Source: Prochlorococcus sp. AG-363-M21 (lineage in GTDB: Bacteria; Cyanobacteriota; Cyanobacteriia; PCC-6307; Cyanobiaceae). Taken from it: a DNA stretch of 64,000 nt. The notes below the pieces were generated by a model, which had not been told where the DNA came from, ran no database searches, and saw only the letters and a list, made by a program, of their open reading frames with translations. The position numbers were made by a program, and so were the translations under genes. This document shows, one piece after another, positions 26,880 through 36,577 of this stretch (positions within the stretch are counted from its first letter, which is position 1; each line of letters begins with the position of its first letter). The stretch is from NCBI GenBank assembly GCA_003278305.1, contig QCFU01000004.1, forward strand, positions 16,583-80,582, read 5' to 3'.

Positions 26880-27305
26880 CTATTGAATCAACTCTTCAGA
26901 ACCTTCTACTAGTTCACTACTTGATTCTTCCGCTTTGTCAATTTGTATAATTGTATCTTTTTCTAAAGTGTACATTATCTTTTCTCCCATCAAGTCGGGA
27001 ACTGTGATTTTACAACCTTTGTCTCTTTCTAGATTACAGTTTCGGGTCGCTTTAACAGTTTTCCAAGTGCAAGGTACTTCAGATACAGATTCGTTGACTA
27101 CAGTCCATCCATTATCTAGATAATCTTGAATAGTATCTTTATTGCATGAGATTGATACCTCAATTGATTCAGTCACACTTTTGTTCAAAAGCTCTTCCTT
27201 TGAAGAAGGCTTTAATTTATCTCCAAGCTGTTCTTTTACAGGACAACCAGTCAAAAGGACAGTTAATGGTAAGAAGTAAATCAGATATGATTTGAATTTA
27301 AGCAT
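26880..27305 (-). CDS. Predicted lipoprotein, unrecognised
   Basis: A 141-residue protein with a signal segment ending in the lipobox LLTGC, so the mature protein is likely lipid-anchored at Cys21. Four further Cys (ISCNKD, VPCTW, RNCNLERDKGC) may form two disulfides. The C terminus is Glu/Ser-rich. No family is recognised. Confidence 0.7.
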   Translation of the reverse strand: MLKFKSYLIYFLPLTVLLTGCPVKEQLGDKLKPSSKEELLNKSVTESIEVSISCNKDTIQDYLDNGWTVVNESVSEVPCTWKTVKATRNCNLERDKGCKITVPDLMGEKIMYTLEKDTIIQIDKAEESSSELVEGSEELIQ

Positions 27306-27341
27306 CTTAGGATTTAAAGTCTTTCGTATTCTATAGTGAGA

Positions 27342-27551
27342 TTACTTTTTTGTTTGTTTGTTTGATTTTTTTGATGATTTTGGTTCTATAACAAGTAATA
27401 AATCTTCCATTTGATCCATTAGTTTTTTGATTTCATCAGGTTCTGGTAACTTTAATTCATCGGCAACAGCTAGATGTATTACCCTTAACTCTGACCTTAA
27501 TTTCTTAAGGTATTTTTTTACTTCTTCTTTTTTTTCTTTTGCAGTAGCCAT
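27342..27551 (-). CDS. Small charged helical protein, unrecognised
   Basis: A 69-residue protein, MATAKEKKEEVKKYLKKL, then a helical middle and a Lys-rich tail (PKSSKKSNKQTKK). The Lys tail suggests contact with nucleic acid or an acidic partner. No family is recognised. Confidence 0.55.
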   Translation of the reverse strand: MATAKEKKEEVKKYLKKLRSELRVIHLAVADELKLPEPDEIKKLMDQMEDLLLVIEPKSSKKSNKQTKK

Positions 27552-27683
27552 TAGTTATTAAGATGATAAAGAATCTAGAAACCCATTAACGCTATAGAAT
27601 CATCTAGATATTAAGCAATTATAACATAATGAACCTTCTACATCTTATAATAACTGAATTCAATACAAGAGATTGGATCATTT

Positions 27684-27830
27684 ATGAAATTACTAAAATC
27701 GGGTTATGAAAAAATATGGGTACCTGTTTTAGGCAGAATACTTATGTACTTTTCTTCTTTGATAGAGGGTAAAAAAATTTCGGAAAAGCCTTCCTATAAA
27801 TTTGATGAAGATAAATTTGATTTCAAATAA
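27684..27830 (+). CDS. 48-residue protein, unrecognised
   Basis: A short frame reading MKLLKSGYEKIWVPVLGR, then ILMYFSSLIEGKKISEKP and a C-terminal SYKFDEDKFDFK. An amphipathic helix is followed by a charged tail. Its stop lies 2 bases from the stop of the convergent membrane-protein gene. Coding is plausible from composition, but no family is known. Confidence 0.4.
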   Translation: MKLLKSGYEKIWVPVLGRILMYFSSLIEGKKISEKPSYKFDEDKFDFK

Positions 27831-27832
27831 CT

Positions 27833-28201
27833 TTAATTTAGTGTCATTGATTCCATAGATCCACCATTACAGTAATTAACTGCTAGTTGCTTTCTATATG
27901 GTTTTATCTCTTCAGATTGAAGTAATTTCATAGTGGCATTTATACACTTATTTTTATTCCTAGATTCCTGTATTATTGGAAAGAAATAAATCAGAAACAC
28001 AAATACAATAAGAAGAGATTTGTACTGGCTCTTTTTTTTCACTATATGATTAGATGTTTTCTTTTGAAAGCCTAAGAGTTTAACAAGTAATTTTTCAGGA
28101 AGACCTATTTGAACAAAAAGTAGTTCAATCCACCATGGTAATTTCTTCTGGCCTTTTTTATTGTTGAAATTAGGTCTTATTTTTTTTGAAGGTTCTTCCA
28201 T
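27833..28201 (-). CDS. Single-pass membrane protein, unrecognised
   Basis: A 122-residue protein with a basic N-terminal region containing LPWWIELLFVQIGLPEKLLV and one membrane segment (YKSLLIVFVFLIYFFPII). A C-terminal domain of ~45 residues has two Cys (NKCINAT, NYCNGG). With the basic side inside, the Cys pair would lie in the periplasm or lumen. No family is recognised. Confidence 0.55.
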   Translation of the reverse strand: MEEPSKKIRPNFNNKKGQKKLPWWIELLFVQIGLPEKLLVKLLGFQKKTSNHIVKKKSQYKSLLIVFVFLIYFFPIIQESRNKNKCINATMKLLQSEEIKPYRKQLAVNYCNGGSMESMTLN

Positions 28202-28403
28202 TTTGATCTTTGTTCCTAGATGTTGAATGTTGGCTTTAGAGTATATAACTTAAATTATATACCAAATATATCTTTATATTGTCTCCTTGCCTGCTTTATA
28301 TAGTCTTATTACCCTTTTCAAAGCTGATATATGTTGACTTTTAATTCCAAATCTTTGATATGTAATCATTTTACTGTATTGTTTAAACAATTAAAAGCCT
28401 TCG

Positions 28404-28673
28404 ATGGTAAAAAGAAGAAGAAAGCTTTCTCCGGAATACGAGAAGCTAATTACAAGATCATTGAAGGAAGTTGAATTGATTACGGCTAAAATCAATGATA
28501 TATATGATGATGATATACGTGAAGAATATACTATTGCTTTTAGAGCTGTAAAGCTTCAGTTGGTTTCTCTAAGCCAAACCTATAAGGAAATTGGTTTTAA
28601 CGACGATTCAATCCCTCTTATCCAGAAGTACCAAGAAAGTTTAAATAGTTTTATTAATGAATATGAAATTTAG
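28404..28673 (+). CDS. Small helical protein, unrecognised
   Basis: An 89-residue protein, MVKRRRKLSPEYEKLITRSL, and an all-helical remainder with many charges. Its last 17 bases overlap the start of the next gene, so the two are probably translated together. No family is recognised. Confidence 0.55.
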   Translation: MVKRRRKLSPEYEKLITRSLKEVELITAKINDIYDDDIREEYTIAFRAVKLQLVSLSQTYKEIGFNDDSIPLIQKYQESLNSFINEYEI

Positions 28674-29022
28674 AGATCTTTTATTCAAAAAAAGATACTT
28701 TATATCTTCTTTATTCACTTTACACTGCATCTTTACACCATTATCTTATTCTGAAATTAAAATTATTCTTGATACAGATTCACAAAGTAAGCAAGACCAA
28801 AGAAGTGAATATGGACCATTATATTTATATTTTGAATATTTAATTAAAAAAGGAGACAAATATATATTACCTGCGAGAAATTCTCAGGGTCAAAATATTT
28901 ATTTAGCTTTAAGCTGTTCAAAGCAAAAGATTAATGTGTCCACCGATAGCATGACTTGGAAATCGTGGCTTTCTCCCAGCAAACCTTTTGAATATAGGTT
29001 GATTAATGAAATATGTAATTAA
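28657..29022 (+). CDS. Secreted protein, unrecognised
   Basis: Up to 121 residues; the second Met (MKFRDLLF) would remove two. A signal-like segment (RYFISSLFTLHCIFTPLSYS) is followed by a ~90-residue mature part with two Cys (LSCSKQ and the final EICN) and WKSWLSPSKPFEYRLI. It overlaps the preceding small gene by 17 bases. No family is recognised. Confidence 0.55.
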   Translation: MNMKFRDLLFKKRYFISSLFTLHCIFTPLSYSEIKIILDTDSQSKQDQRSEYGPLYLYFEYLIKKGDKYILPARNSQGQNIYLALSCSKQKINVSTDSMTWKSWLSPSKPFEYRLINEICN

Positions 29023-29054
29023 TACTTTTAATCAGTCGGTATTTTTATATAATA

Positions 29055-29264
29055 TTAGTACTTCCATGGTATAACCTTGATTTCTATAGCTTTACCCATT
29101 CCTTGATTTTGATTGGTGTCTTGAACTCCTTGAAATTCAATCATGCACTGGCTATAATTTTTTGTCTTTTTGCAGAACTTTTCGATTTCTAATTTGTCAA
29201 TAGAATAGGTATTTGCAATAGGTACACAGAATATTAAACCAAGGCAGATAAGGCTATTTTTCAT
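29055..29264 (-). CDS. Secreted small protein, unrecognised
   Basis: A 69-residue protein with a signal peptide (MKNSLICLGLIFCVPIANTYS) and a ~48-residue mature part holding two Cys (KFCKKT, SQCMIE). It resembles in plan the other small secreted Cys proteins of this region (21439-21678). No family is recognised. Confidence 0.55.
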   Translation of the reverse strand: MKNSLICLGLIFCVPIANTYSIDKLEIEKFCKKTKNYSQCMIEFQGVQDTNQNQGMGKAIEIKVIPWKY

Positions 29265-29370
29265 GCTTTTATTATGCCAAATTATTTAAGAGCTGCAAAA
29301 AATTTTGATTTATTTAATGATTCCAATCTTTAGGCTTATTAAAATATAAATTGATAAATCGGTAATCTTC

Positions 29371-29508
29371 ATGAAAGATAGTATCAATCTTATAGACCAA
29401 GCAATGGATGATATAAAGGAAGATATGATTAGAGACATAATTAATACTTCACCATATAGCGATGAGCAGAAGTTCAATCATTCAGAAATTCTGAAGACTC
29501 AAGAATAA
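29371..29508 (+). CDS. 45-residue acidic protein, unrecognised
   Basis: A short frame reading MKDSINLIDQAMDDIKED, then MIRDIINTSPYSDEQKF and NHSEILKTQE. Acidic and helical in the first half. It ends 3 bases before the end of the convergent DUF2103-like gene. Coding is plausible from composition but unproven. Confidence 0.4.
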   Translation: MKDSINLIDQAMDDIKEDMIRDIINTSPYSDEQKFNHSEILKTQE

Positions 29509-29511
29509 TAA

Positions 29512-29793
29512 TTATCTCTTTTCTAAGACTGAATTAAGATGTTGTTCTAAAGTTGTTTTTGATAATTTAGTAATAATATACACCTCTTGAGCCATCCTTC
29601 CTTTGCGGGCAATTAGTTTGAACCCTCCTTGTGTCTCTTTTGTGATCCTTAAAATTAATTTTTCAGAATTACTTTTAACTCTTTTTATTATTCCTGGAGT
29701 GATGCTTTTTATAGATTCATTACGTGAAATTATTGTTAGACGGTCTATTAAGCCCTCTATGTGAGTGCTGTGATTCTTTATGATTCTTCCCAT
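29512..29793 (-). CDS. DUF2103-like predicted metal-binding protein
   Basis: A 93-residue protein. The opening MGRIIKNHSTHIEGL with paired His, the SITPGIIKRVK block and GGFKLIARKGRMAQEVYIIT fit the DUF2103 family of small cyanobacterial/archaeal proteins thought to bind metal. No function has been shown. It is divergent from petN, with 81 bases between starts. Confidence 0.65.
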   Translation of the reverse strand: MGRIIKNHSTHIEGLIDRLTIISRNESIKSITPGIIKRVKSNSEKLILRITKETQGGFKLIARKGRMAQEVYIITKLSKTTLEQHLNSVLEKR

Positions 29794-29874
29794 ATCTTTT
29801 ACTACTACCCCCTATTTCTGCTTTAGTGTATTGAACTTTGCTAAGCTATAATAACAATAATATTTGAGATCAGG

Positions 29875-29976
29875 ATGCTATTTACTTTTGCGTGGGCTTC
29901 TTTGGCTGCCATCTTTACTTTCTCCATTGCCATGGTTGTCTGGGGAAGGAATGGAGATGGAACAATTGATTTCTAG
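29875..29976 (+). CDS. petN: Cytochrome b6f complex subunit PetN
   Basis: A 33-residue protein reading [16 protein letters not shown], then [17 protein letters not shown]. It is a near-exact match to the known PetN sequence, a single-helix subunit needed for stable cytochrome b6f, which moves electrons between PSII and PSI. The next small frame starts inside its last codons. Confidence 0.95.
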   Translation: MLFTFAWASLAAIFTFSIAMVVWGRNGDGTIDF

Positions 29977-30118
29977 CCTTGTTGAAGGGTTCAAAAATTT
30001 GACGCCTGCCAATTATTTAGCTATAGCAGTACTTTCATTATTAGTTTTTATTACCCTCTCTGTGTTGTATATATCTATTGTTGATTATAAGGATAAAAGG
30101 AGAATGATGAATAAGTAG
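29951..30118 (+). CDS. Small membrane protein overlapping petN
   Basis: ATG at 29951 lies inside petN in another frame and gives 55 residues, [19 protein letters not shown] followed by one strong membrane helix ([21 protein letters not shown]) and a basic tail. The GGAAGGA just upstream would be a good ribosome site. The 26-base overlap suggests coupling with petN. A second Met at 29957 is possible. Unrecognised. Confidence 0.6.
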   Translation: MEMEQLISSLVEGFKNLTPANYLAIAVLSLLVFITLSVLYISIVDYKDKRRMMNK

Positions 30119-30124
30119 ATATAT

Positions 30125-30793
30125 TTAAGAGACTTTTTTCTCTTCTCTTGATTTTCTTCTTTTTGCTTCCTCTGCGATATTTATTTTGATTAGCTCTTCC
30201 ATCTTCTTAACTTTATCTATATTGCTAGTATATAAATTTATGTCTTTATAGAGTCTATCTTGATTGATATCTAGTGATTTTGTGATGGCCTTGATGAAAT
30301 TATCTTTATCTTTATCTTTGTTTTTGGTTGGTTCAAAACCTAAAAATACGATTAAAAGGAATAAACCTATCCCTGATAACCGGGAGTAGTAATTATCCTT
30401 TTGGAATCCTATTTCCTTTACAAAGAAATTTAATATTTCTTTTTCTTCAGTATGTTCTAATTCATTTAGATGTTTTACAAGAAGATCCTTTTGGTCAATA
30501 ATTTTATTATATTTTTCATTGATTATAGCTGGATCAAAGTTAGTTGAATTGCAAATTGCTGAAAATAATTTATTTGTATGAGCTTCTGGTTTGTAACCCT
30601 TAGTGAGATCTCTATAGGCTTTAACTAATCCAAATGCAAATAATGAGTCAATTTTAAAATCTTTCTGATTATGTAATAAGTTTAACTCAACTATAAATTC
30701 ATCCACTATTCGTCTATAGAGTGCTGGTATTACATAATCAAACTCCTTGTGGAATTTTGCTTTGCTATCTGAGACTGTTTGCCTAATACTCAA
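30125..30793 (-). CDS. psb29: Psb29/THF1 (thylakoid formation, PSII/FtsH-linked protein)
   Basis: A 222-residue protein. RQTVSDSKAKFHKEF, IPALYRRIVDEFIVELNLL, FKIDSLFAFGLVKAYRDLTKGYKPE and ETGRLSGIG-like YYSRLSGIGLFLL are hallmarks of Psb29/THF1, followed by a charged coiled-coil C terminus. In cyanobacteria THF1 supports normal FtsH levels and PSII repair. The clpP gene starts divergently 77 bases away and ftsH lies beyond it, which fits one proteostasis locus. Confidence 0.88.
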   Translation of the reverse strand: MSIRQTVSDSKAKFHKEFDYVIPALYRRIVDEFIVELNLLHNQKDFKIDSLFAFGLVKAYRDLTKGYKPEAHTNKLFSAICNSTNFDPAIINEKYNKIIDQKDLLVKHLNELEHTEEKEILNFFVKEIGFQKDNYYSRLSGIGLFLLIVFLGFEPTKNKDKDKDNFIKAITKSLDINQDRLYKDINLYTSNIDKVKKMEELIKINIAEEAKRRKSREEKKVS

Positions 30794-30870
30794 TTTCTTA
30801 ATTTAATTCTTACACAACCTTATCTTTTGTTCTAGTACAATTAAAATCGTGGAAACCGATCAATTTAAGA

Positions 30871-31461
30871 ATGATTCCGATAGTTATTGAAGAAACTGGT
30901 CGAGGCGAAAGAGCCTTTGACATATATTCCAGGTTATTAAGAGAACGAATTATTTTCTTAGGCGAACCAGTAACCAATGACTCGGCCAATCGAATAGTGG
31001 CGCAACTTCTTTTCTTAGAGGCAGAGGATCCAGAAAAGGATATATTTCTCTACATCAATTCTCCTGGAGGGTCTGTTTATGATGGGCTTGGAATTTTTGA
31101 CACTATTCAGCATGTAAAGCCAGACGTTCACACAGTTTGTGTTGGCTTGGCCGCTAGCATGGGTGCCTTTTTACTTTGTGCAGGTGCTAAAGGCAAAAGA
31201 AGCAGCCTTAAGCACTCTCGAATAATGATTCACCAACCTTTAGGAGGCGCAAGAGGTCAGGCTAGTGACATTAGGATCCAGGCAGATGAAATTCTTTATT
31301 TGAAGAAAAGATTAAACACTGAGCTTTCTGAAAGATCAGGACAACCTTTGGAGAGAATTTCTAACGATACTGATAGGGATTTTTATATGTCACCTGAAGA
31401 AGCTTTGGAATATGGGATTATCGATAATGTATTAAATAAGAGGCCAGTAAATATTGTTTAG
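30871..31461 (+). CDS. clpP: ATP-dependent Clp protease proteolytic subunit
   Basis: A 196-residue protein. [33 protein letters not shown] (Ser96) and [10 protein letters not shown] (His121) are the catalytic and structural motifs of an active ClpP. It forms the barrel that degrades substrates fed by Clp chaperones. Prochlorococcus has several clpP paralogs and I cannot say which this is. It is divergent from psb29 and convergent with ftsH (22 bases between stops). Confidence 0.95.
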   Translation: MIPIVIEETGRGERAFDIYSRLLRERIIFLGEPVTNDSANRIVAQLLFLEAEDPEKDIFLYINSPGGSVYDGLGIFDTIQHVKPDVHTVCVGLAASMGAFLLCAGAKGKRSSLKHSRIMIHQPLGGARGQASDIRIQADEILYLKKRLNTELSERSGQPLERISNDTDRDFYMSPEEALEYGIIDNVLNKRPVNIV

Positions 31462-31483
31462 AATATTTTACTTATAAAATTTA

Positions 31484-33394
31484 CTAATTTAGTATATTTT
31501 CAGTTCTTTCTTTCTTTGGCAAGTTTGTATATTGAGATAATATTTTAACAAACTCTTCTCCATCCATTGTTTCTTTTTCAATAAGTACATCAACTAATCT
31601 ATCTATTGCTTCGCGATTACTCTTTATGATATTTAGTGTCTCTTCATAACTTTGTTTAACTATATTTCTTACTTGTTCATCTACTTGTTTTGATATGGAA
31701 TCAGATATGTCATTCCTTGTCATTAAATCTCTTCCAATAAATACTTCTTGTGAGTTATTTTCTAATGAAATCAAACCTAAATCACTCATTCCAAATTGAG
31801 TTACCATTTGCCTTGCCATTGAGGCAACCTGTTGAATATCGCTTCCCGCTCCAGTTGTGACTTCTCCATCACCAAAAATAATATCTTCTGCTGCTCTCCC
31901 TCCTAATGCACCCATTATTCTGGCCTTTAATTGTGCCTTGCTGACTAACATTTGATCTTCATCAGGCGAAAACCAAGTCAAGCCTTTTGCTTGTCCTCTT
32001 GGTATAAGAGTTACTTTTTGAACAGGATCATGATCTTTAACAATTGCACCAACAATGGCATGACCTACCTCATGGTAAGCAATAAGTCTTTTGCTTCTTC
32101 CATCAGTTAAGGGTTGACCTTCCATTCCTGCAATAATCCTATCGACAGCATCATCAATTTCAGGATTACCAATAAAATTTTTCCGTCTTCTCGCGGTAAG
32201 TATTGCAGCTTCATTTAATAAATTAGCCAAATCAGCTCCTGTGAAACCAGGAGTTCTTCTGGCTATATTTTCAAGTGAAAGATCTTCTTCTAATTTTTTG
32301 TTTTTTGAATGAACTTTTAATATTGAAAGCCTGCCACTTATATCAGGAGTATCTACCGAAACTTGTCTATCAAATCTTCCTGGTCTCATTAGAGCTGAAT
32401 CTAAAACGTCAGGTCTATTTGTTGCAGCAATAATTATGATTCCACTATTCCCTTCAAATCCATCCATCTCAGTAAGAAGTTGATTTAAGGTTTGTTCTCT
32501 TTCATCATTTCCTCCACCTATACCCGCGCCTCTTTGTCTGCCTACAGCATCAATTTCATCTATAAAAATTAAACAAGGGCTGTTCTCTTTGGCCCGTTTA
32601 AACAAATCTCTAACTCTACTAGCTCCAACACCAACAAACATTTCTACAAACTCTGAACCTGAAAGTGAAAAGAAAGGAACTCCTGCTTCCCCAGCAATTG
32701 CTTTTGCTAAAAGAGTTTTACCTGTTCCTGGAGGACCAACTAATAAAACACCTTTAGGAATTTTTGCTCCAACAGAAGTAAACTTTTCAGGCTGTTTCAA
32801 GAAAGTTACGACTTCTTCTAAGTCTTGCTTGGCCTCGTTAACACCTGCTACATCATCAAATTTCACTCCAGTTTCTGCTTCCATAGCAAATCTTGCCTTG
32901 GTTTTTCCAAACTGCATGGCTTGGCCAGGTCCACCAGGCATTGAATTAGATCTTCTGGCTAGTAAAATTAAACCTCCTATCAAAAGTAATGGGAAAAAAA
33001 GATTTCCTAGTATCCCTAATGCCGGTGGGGCTTTTCTCGTTGAATGAATATCAAAGCTTATCCCTTCTTCTTTAAGTCTATTGATTAGTTCTGGCGCAAG
33101 TCCTGGAAGATCCACTCTTATTCTTTGAACTCTATTGTCTATATCAGGATCAATGGCTTCAACTACAGCATTGCTTCCTCCATCGTAAAAATCAACTGCT
33201 GTAACCCTTCCTGAATTTATATAATCAATAAATCTTCCATAACTCATCCTGGATACAGCCGAATTCCTTTGAGTAATTGATGATGTTGTACTTAATCCTG
33301 ATGGATTGCTATTCCCAAATATCTGCCAACTAATAAGGACTACCATTCCAATAGGAAGTAACCATAGCGCTATAAGTCTGAATCTCTGATTCAT
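31484..33394 (-). CDS. ftsH: Membrane AAA+ zinc protease FtsH
   Basis: A 636-residue protein. Two N-terminal membrane segments are followed by the AAA module with Walker A GPPGTGKT (residues ~220-227), Walker [10 protein letters not shown], the second region of homology AATNRPD, and the zinc site HEVGH at 441-445. Cyanobacterial FtsH complexes remove damaged D1 protein. Which of the cyanobacterial FtsH paralogs this is cannot be decided. THF1, its known partner in PSII repair, is encoded nearby. Confidence 0.95.
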   Translation of the reverse strand: MNQRFRLIALWLLPIGMVVLISWQIFGNSNPSGLSTTSSITQRNSAVSRMSYGRFIDYINSGRVTAVDFYDGGSNAVVEAIDPDIDNRVQRIRVDLPGLAPELINRLKEEGISFDIHSTRKAPPALGILGNLFFPLLLIGGLILLARRSNSMPGGPGQAMQFGKTKARFAMEAETGVKFDDVAGVNEAKQDLEEVVTFLKQPEKFTSVGAKIPKGVLLVGPPGTGKTLLAKAIAGEAGVPFFSLSGSEFVEMFVGVGASRVRDLFKRAKENSPCLIFIDEIDAVGRQRGAGIGGGNDEREQTLNQLLTEMDGFEGNSGIIIIAATNRPDVLDSALMRPGRFDRQVSVDTPDISGRLSILKVHSKNKKLEEDLSLENIARRTPGFTGADLANLLNEAAILTARRRKNFIGNPEIDDAVDRIIAGMEGQPLTDGRSKRLIAYHEVGHAIVGAIVKDHDPVQKVTLIPRGQAKGLTWFSPDEDQMLVSKAQLKARIMGALGGRAAEDIIFGDGEVTTGAGSDIQQVASMARQMVTQFGMSDLGLISLENNSQEVFIGRDLMTRNDISDSISKQVDEQVRNIVKQSYEETLNIIKSNREAIDRLVDVLIEKETMDGEEFVKILSQYTNLPKKERTENILN

Positions 33395-33508
33395 GAATCA
33401 ATAATTTTTTTTTATTCTAAAAGGGTAATACAGCTAACTGTTGGATTTTTTGATTAATTGTTCTTCTTGAAGGATCTTTTGTGATTAGTTTTGCTTTGTT
33501 GTTAGGTT

Positions 33509-34738
33509 CTATAAACTTCTTAGGGCAACAATTGGATCAAGTCTGGCGGCTCTCCGGGCTGGCAAGACACCAAATACAAGCCCAATAGAACCTGAAAGGG
33601 AGACAGTTAATATAACAACTTTATATTCTATTTCTGCTGGTAGTGGTGTGACTATAGAAACCGATTTTACTGATCCAAGCCCAATGATTATTCCAATAAA
33701 ACCCCCTAATATTGAAAGTATTAATGACTCAATTAGAAATTGAATTAAGATATCAGATTTTCTCGCTCCTAAAGCTTTCCTTAAACCTATCTCTTCAGTT
33801 CTTTCGCTTACAGCAACTAGCATAATATTCATAATTCCAATACCACCAACTATCAATGAAATGCCACCAATAGCGGCTAACATTAATGTTAGTCCTCCTG
33901 TAATTGTAGAGACTATATTTAGGGCATCTTTTTGAGATCTAACTGCAAAATCATCGTCTTTAATGATTTTATGTCGTTGTCTAATTAAATTAGTTATTTG
34001 AAATTTCGCAGCACTTATTGATTTTTCGTCATTTGCTTCAATACTTATAAAGCTTAGACTAACTCCAAAATTAGGATCTTTTCCCGTAATTCGATTAACC
34101 ATAGTTGTTATTGGTATGTAAACATTCTTGTCTTGATTGTTACCAAATACAGCTCCTTTTGGTTCCATTATTCCAACAACCTCGAATGATTGGTCTTTTA
34201 TCCGAATTTTATTCCCTATAGCATTATCTATTTTAAATAATTCATTATTAAGCTCAGATCCAATTATAGCAACATTTCGAGCAGACTTGATATCTTGTTT
34301 AGTAATGAACCTTCCACTTGCAATCTCAAAACTTCTTACAGGCAAGAACTCTGTTGTTACACCTAGTATTGATGAACTAAAACTCTTTGATTTGTATTGT
34401 ATTACTTCGTTAGAAGATATTTGTGGGGCAACTCTTTTTATTGAGGGAACTTGCTCTTTTATAGCTATTGCATCATCTAAAACTAAGTTTTTAGGGAAGG
34501 CAACTCCTCGACGTCTAGTATCATTATTCCCTGGAACAACAAATAGTACATTTGCACCTAAATTGCTTAATTGTGCAGAGGCTAAATTTTGAGCCCCTTT
34601 ACCAATGCCTACTAAAGTTATAACGGAAGCGTTTCCAATTATTATTCCCAGCATCGTTAATGAGCTTCTTAACTTATTAGCTTTTAATGTATTTATTGAC
34701 ATTAAAAGAGTCTCTTTTAGGGAAACTTTTCGGGACAT
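33509..34738 (-). CDS. MacB/FtsX-type ABC transporter permease
   Basis: A 409-residue protein in the MacB layout: N-terminal helix with LRSSLTMLGIIIGNASVITLVGIG, a ~200-residue extracytoplasmic domain, then three C-terminal helices with SERTEEIGLRKALGARKSDIL. MacB-type permeases drive transfer of substrates from the periplasm or membrane. No ATPase partner lies next to it, so the partner must be elsewhere. It follows pyk by 14 bases and precedes ftsH on the same strand. Confidence 0.85.
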   Translation of the reverse strand: MSRKVSLKETLLMSINTLKANKLRSSLTMLGIIIGNASVITLVGIGKGAQNLASAQLSNLGANVLFVVPGNNDTRRRGVAFPKNLVLDDAIAIKEQVPSIKRVAPQISSNEVIQYKSKSFSSSILGVTTEFLPVRSFEIASGRFITKQDIKSARNVAIIGSELNNELFKIDNAIGNKIRIKDQSFEVVGIMEPKGAVFGNNQDKNVYIPITTMVNRITGKDPNFGVSLSFISIEANDEKSISAAKFQITNLIRQRHKIIKDDDFAVRSQKDALNIVSTITGGLTLMLAAIGGISLIVGGIGIMNIMLVAVSERTEEIGLRKALGARKSDILIQFLIESLILSILGGFIGIIIGLGSVKSVSIVTPLPAEIEYKVVILTVSLSGSIGLVFGVLPARRAARLDPIVALRSL

Positions 34739-34752
34739 ATCTCGTATTTTAT

Positions 34753-36498
34753 CTAAATAATTTTATTGTTTTCTCCTTTATATATTGCCCCTTCTTTAGG
34801 TACTAATGTAACCACATCTCCATTTCTTATTATTTTTGATGCATCCTTAACCTCAGAAATTGTTGGTACATTAATAAGTTCAGGGTCTTTTATTTTACTC
34901 TCAGCAATTACACCTGCTGTATATTTTGAAAAACTATGATTAGTGTTAATTCCTTCTGCAAGAACTAATATTTCCTCATGCTTTAATTCTGAAAAATCCA
35001 TTTCACTTTTTATTACTCTTACTTTCCCGCTCACTGATTCTTCTCCAGTTGAATTTCCTCGAGCAATTAATTTACTTACAATACCAACTTTTATTAAATC
35101 TGTTGAGCCACTGATGCCAGTCAATGTTCCAGCAGTTTGTACAACAAGATCACCTGGGATTAGCAGTCCCATTTCCTGAGCTATTTCCATTGCCAAACTA
35201 AATGTTTTAGTTGTGCTTTCTTGCGTGGGAATTAATAAGGGAGTAACACCCCAAACTAGCTGTAGTTTTCTAGCAACAGATATTTCACTCGTAATTGCAA
35301 GGATGGGTGTTGCTGGTCTGAATTTGCTTACATTGTGTGCTGTGCTTCCACTTTTAGTTAATGGAAGAATTGCAGAAGCGTCTAATTGTCTTGCTATTGT
35401 GCTGACTGCAGCACTAATTGCATTTGGAATCGTACTTGGTAGATGACTTTCAATAGCTCTCTGAGGGTAATCTCTCTCTATTCTTTTTGAAATTGTTGCC
35501 ATCGTTTTGACTGCTTCAACTGGATAATCACCAACAGCAGTTTCATTAGAAAGCATTACTGCATCTGTACCGTCAAGAATCGCATTTGCTACATCGCTTA
35601 CTTCAGCTCTTGTCGGTCTTGGACTAGAAGCCATTGAATCAAGCATCTGAGTAGCTGTAATTATTGGAATACCTAAACTGTTGGCTTTTTTTATTAATTC
35701 TTTTTGAATTAATGGAACTTCTTCGGCTGGTATTTCTACTCCTAAGTCGCCTCTTGCCACCATGACACCATCACATAAGCGAAGTATTGAATCCATTTGA
35801 TCTATGGCTTCAAATTTCTCGATTTTGGCTACTACTGGTGTAGTAAAACCATGATTTCTAATAAGCTTTTTTATTTCTTGTATATCTTCTGGATTTCTTA
35901 CGAAACTAAGCGCAATCCAATCAACAGATTGTGATAATCCAAAGGCTAAATCAACTTTGTCTTTTTCAGTTAAGGCATTTATTGATAGTTGGACATCAGG
36001 AAAGTTAACTCCTTTGTTATTGGATAGCATTCCACCAACAACAACTTTGCAATGAAGCAGTTGATCTTTTTGATCTACTTTTTCCACTATCATTTCAACT
36101 CTTCCGTCATCTAGTAGGACTCTTTTTCCATGAGAAACTTCATTTATTAACTTGTCGTAAGTAACATTTGCAATGGTTTTGTTACATTCTATTTTCCTTG
36201 AAGTAAGAATAAACTTGTCTCCAGCAGATACATTAATCGGGCCCTCTTTAAATGTCCCTAAACGTATCTTTGGACCCTGCAAATCTTGCAGGATACCTAT
36301 GTTTACATTGAGTTTTGCAGAAACTTCTCTAATAGTTGATATACGCTTGGCATGCTCCCTATGATCTCCGTGAGAAAAGTTCAGTCTAAAAGTTGTTGCG
36401 CCAGCTTGGATAAGCTCTGCAATACGTTCAGGACTCTCTGTTGCAGGACCTATTGTCGCAACAATCTTGGTCCTTCTGTTAGGAGCTTTAAATGTCAT
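34753..36498 (-). CDS. pyk: Pyruvate kinase with C-terminal PEP-utilizer-like domain
   Basis: A 581-residue protein, longer than the ~470 of ordinary pyruvate kinase. N-terminal TKIVATIGPATESPE and FRLNFSHGDH, then the active-site block VARGDLGVEIPAEEVPLIQK, and a ~100-residue C-terminal domain (EESVSGKVRVI to TLVPKEGAIY) resembling the PEP-utilizing mobile domain found in some bacterial Pyk. It makes pyruvate and ATP from PEP. Confidence 0.95.
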   Translation of the reverse strand: MTFKAPNRRTKIVATIGPATESPERIAELIQAGATTFRLNFSHGDHREHAKRISTIREVSAKLNVNIGILQDLQGPKIRLGTFKEGPINVSAGDKFILTSRKIECNKTIANVTYDKLINEVSHGKRVLLDDGRVEMIVEKVDQKDQLLHCKVVVGGMLSNNKGVNFPDVQLSINALTEKDKVDLAFGLSQSVDWIALSFVRNPEDIQEIKKLIRNHGFTTPVVAKIEKFEAIDQMDSILRLCDGVMVARGDLGVEIPAEEVPLIQKELIKKANSLGIPIITATQMLDSMASSPRPTRAEVSDVANAILDGTDAVMLSNETAVGDYPVEAVKTMATISKRIERDYPQRAIESHLPSTIPNAISAAVSTIARQLDASAILPLTKSGSTAHNVSKFRPATPILAITSEISVARKLQLVWGVTPLLIPTQESTTKTFSLAMEIAQEMGLLIPGDLVVQTAGTLTGISGSTDLIKVGIVSKLIARGNSTGEESVSGKVRVIKSEMDFSELKHEEILVLAEGINTNHSFSKYTAGVIAESKIKDPELINVPTISEVKDASKIIRNGDVVTLVPKEGAIYKGENNKII

Positions 36499-36577
36499 GA
36501 GATGGACCTTTGAATCTCAGGGAGAAACCAGTTTTTGTTCATTTGCAATGCTTTTTTAGCATTACTAATTACTTATC

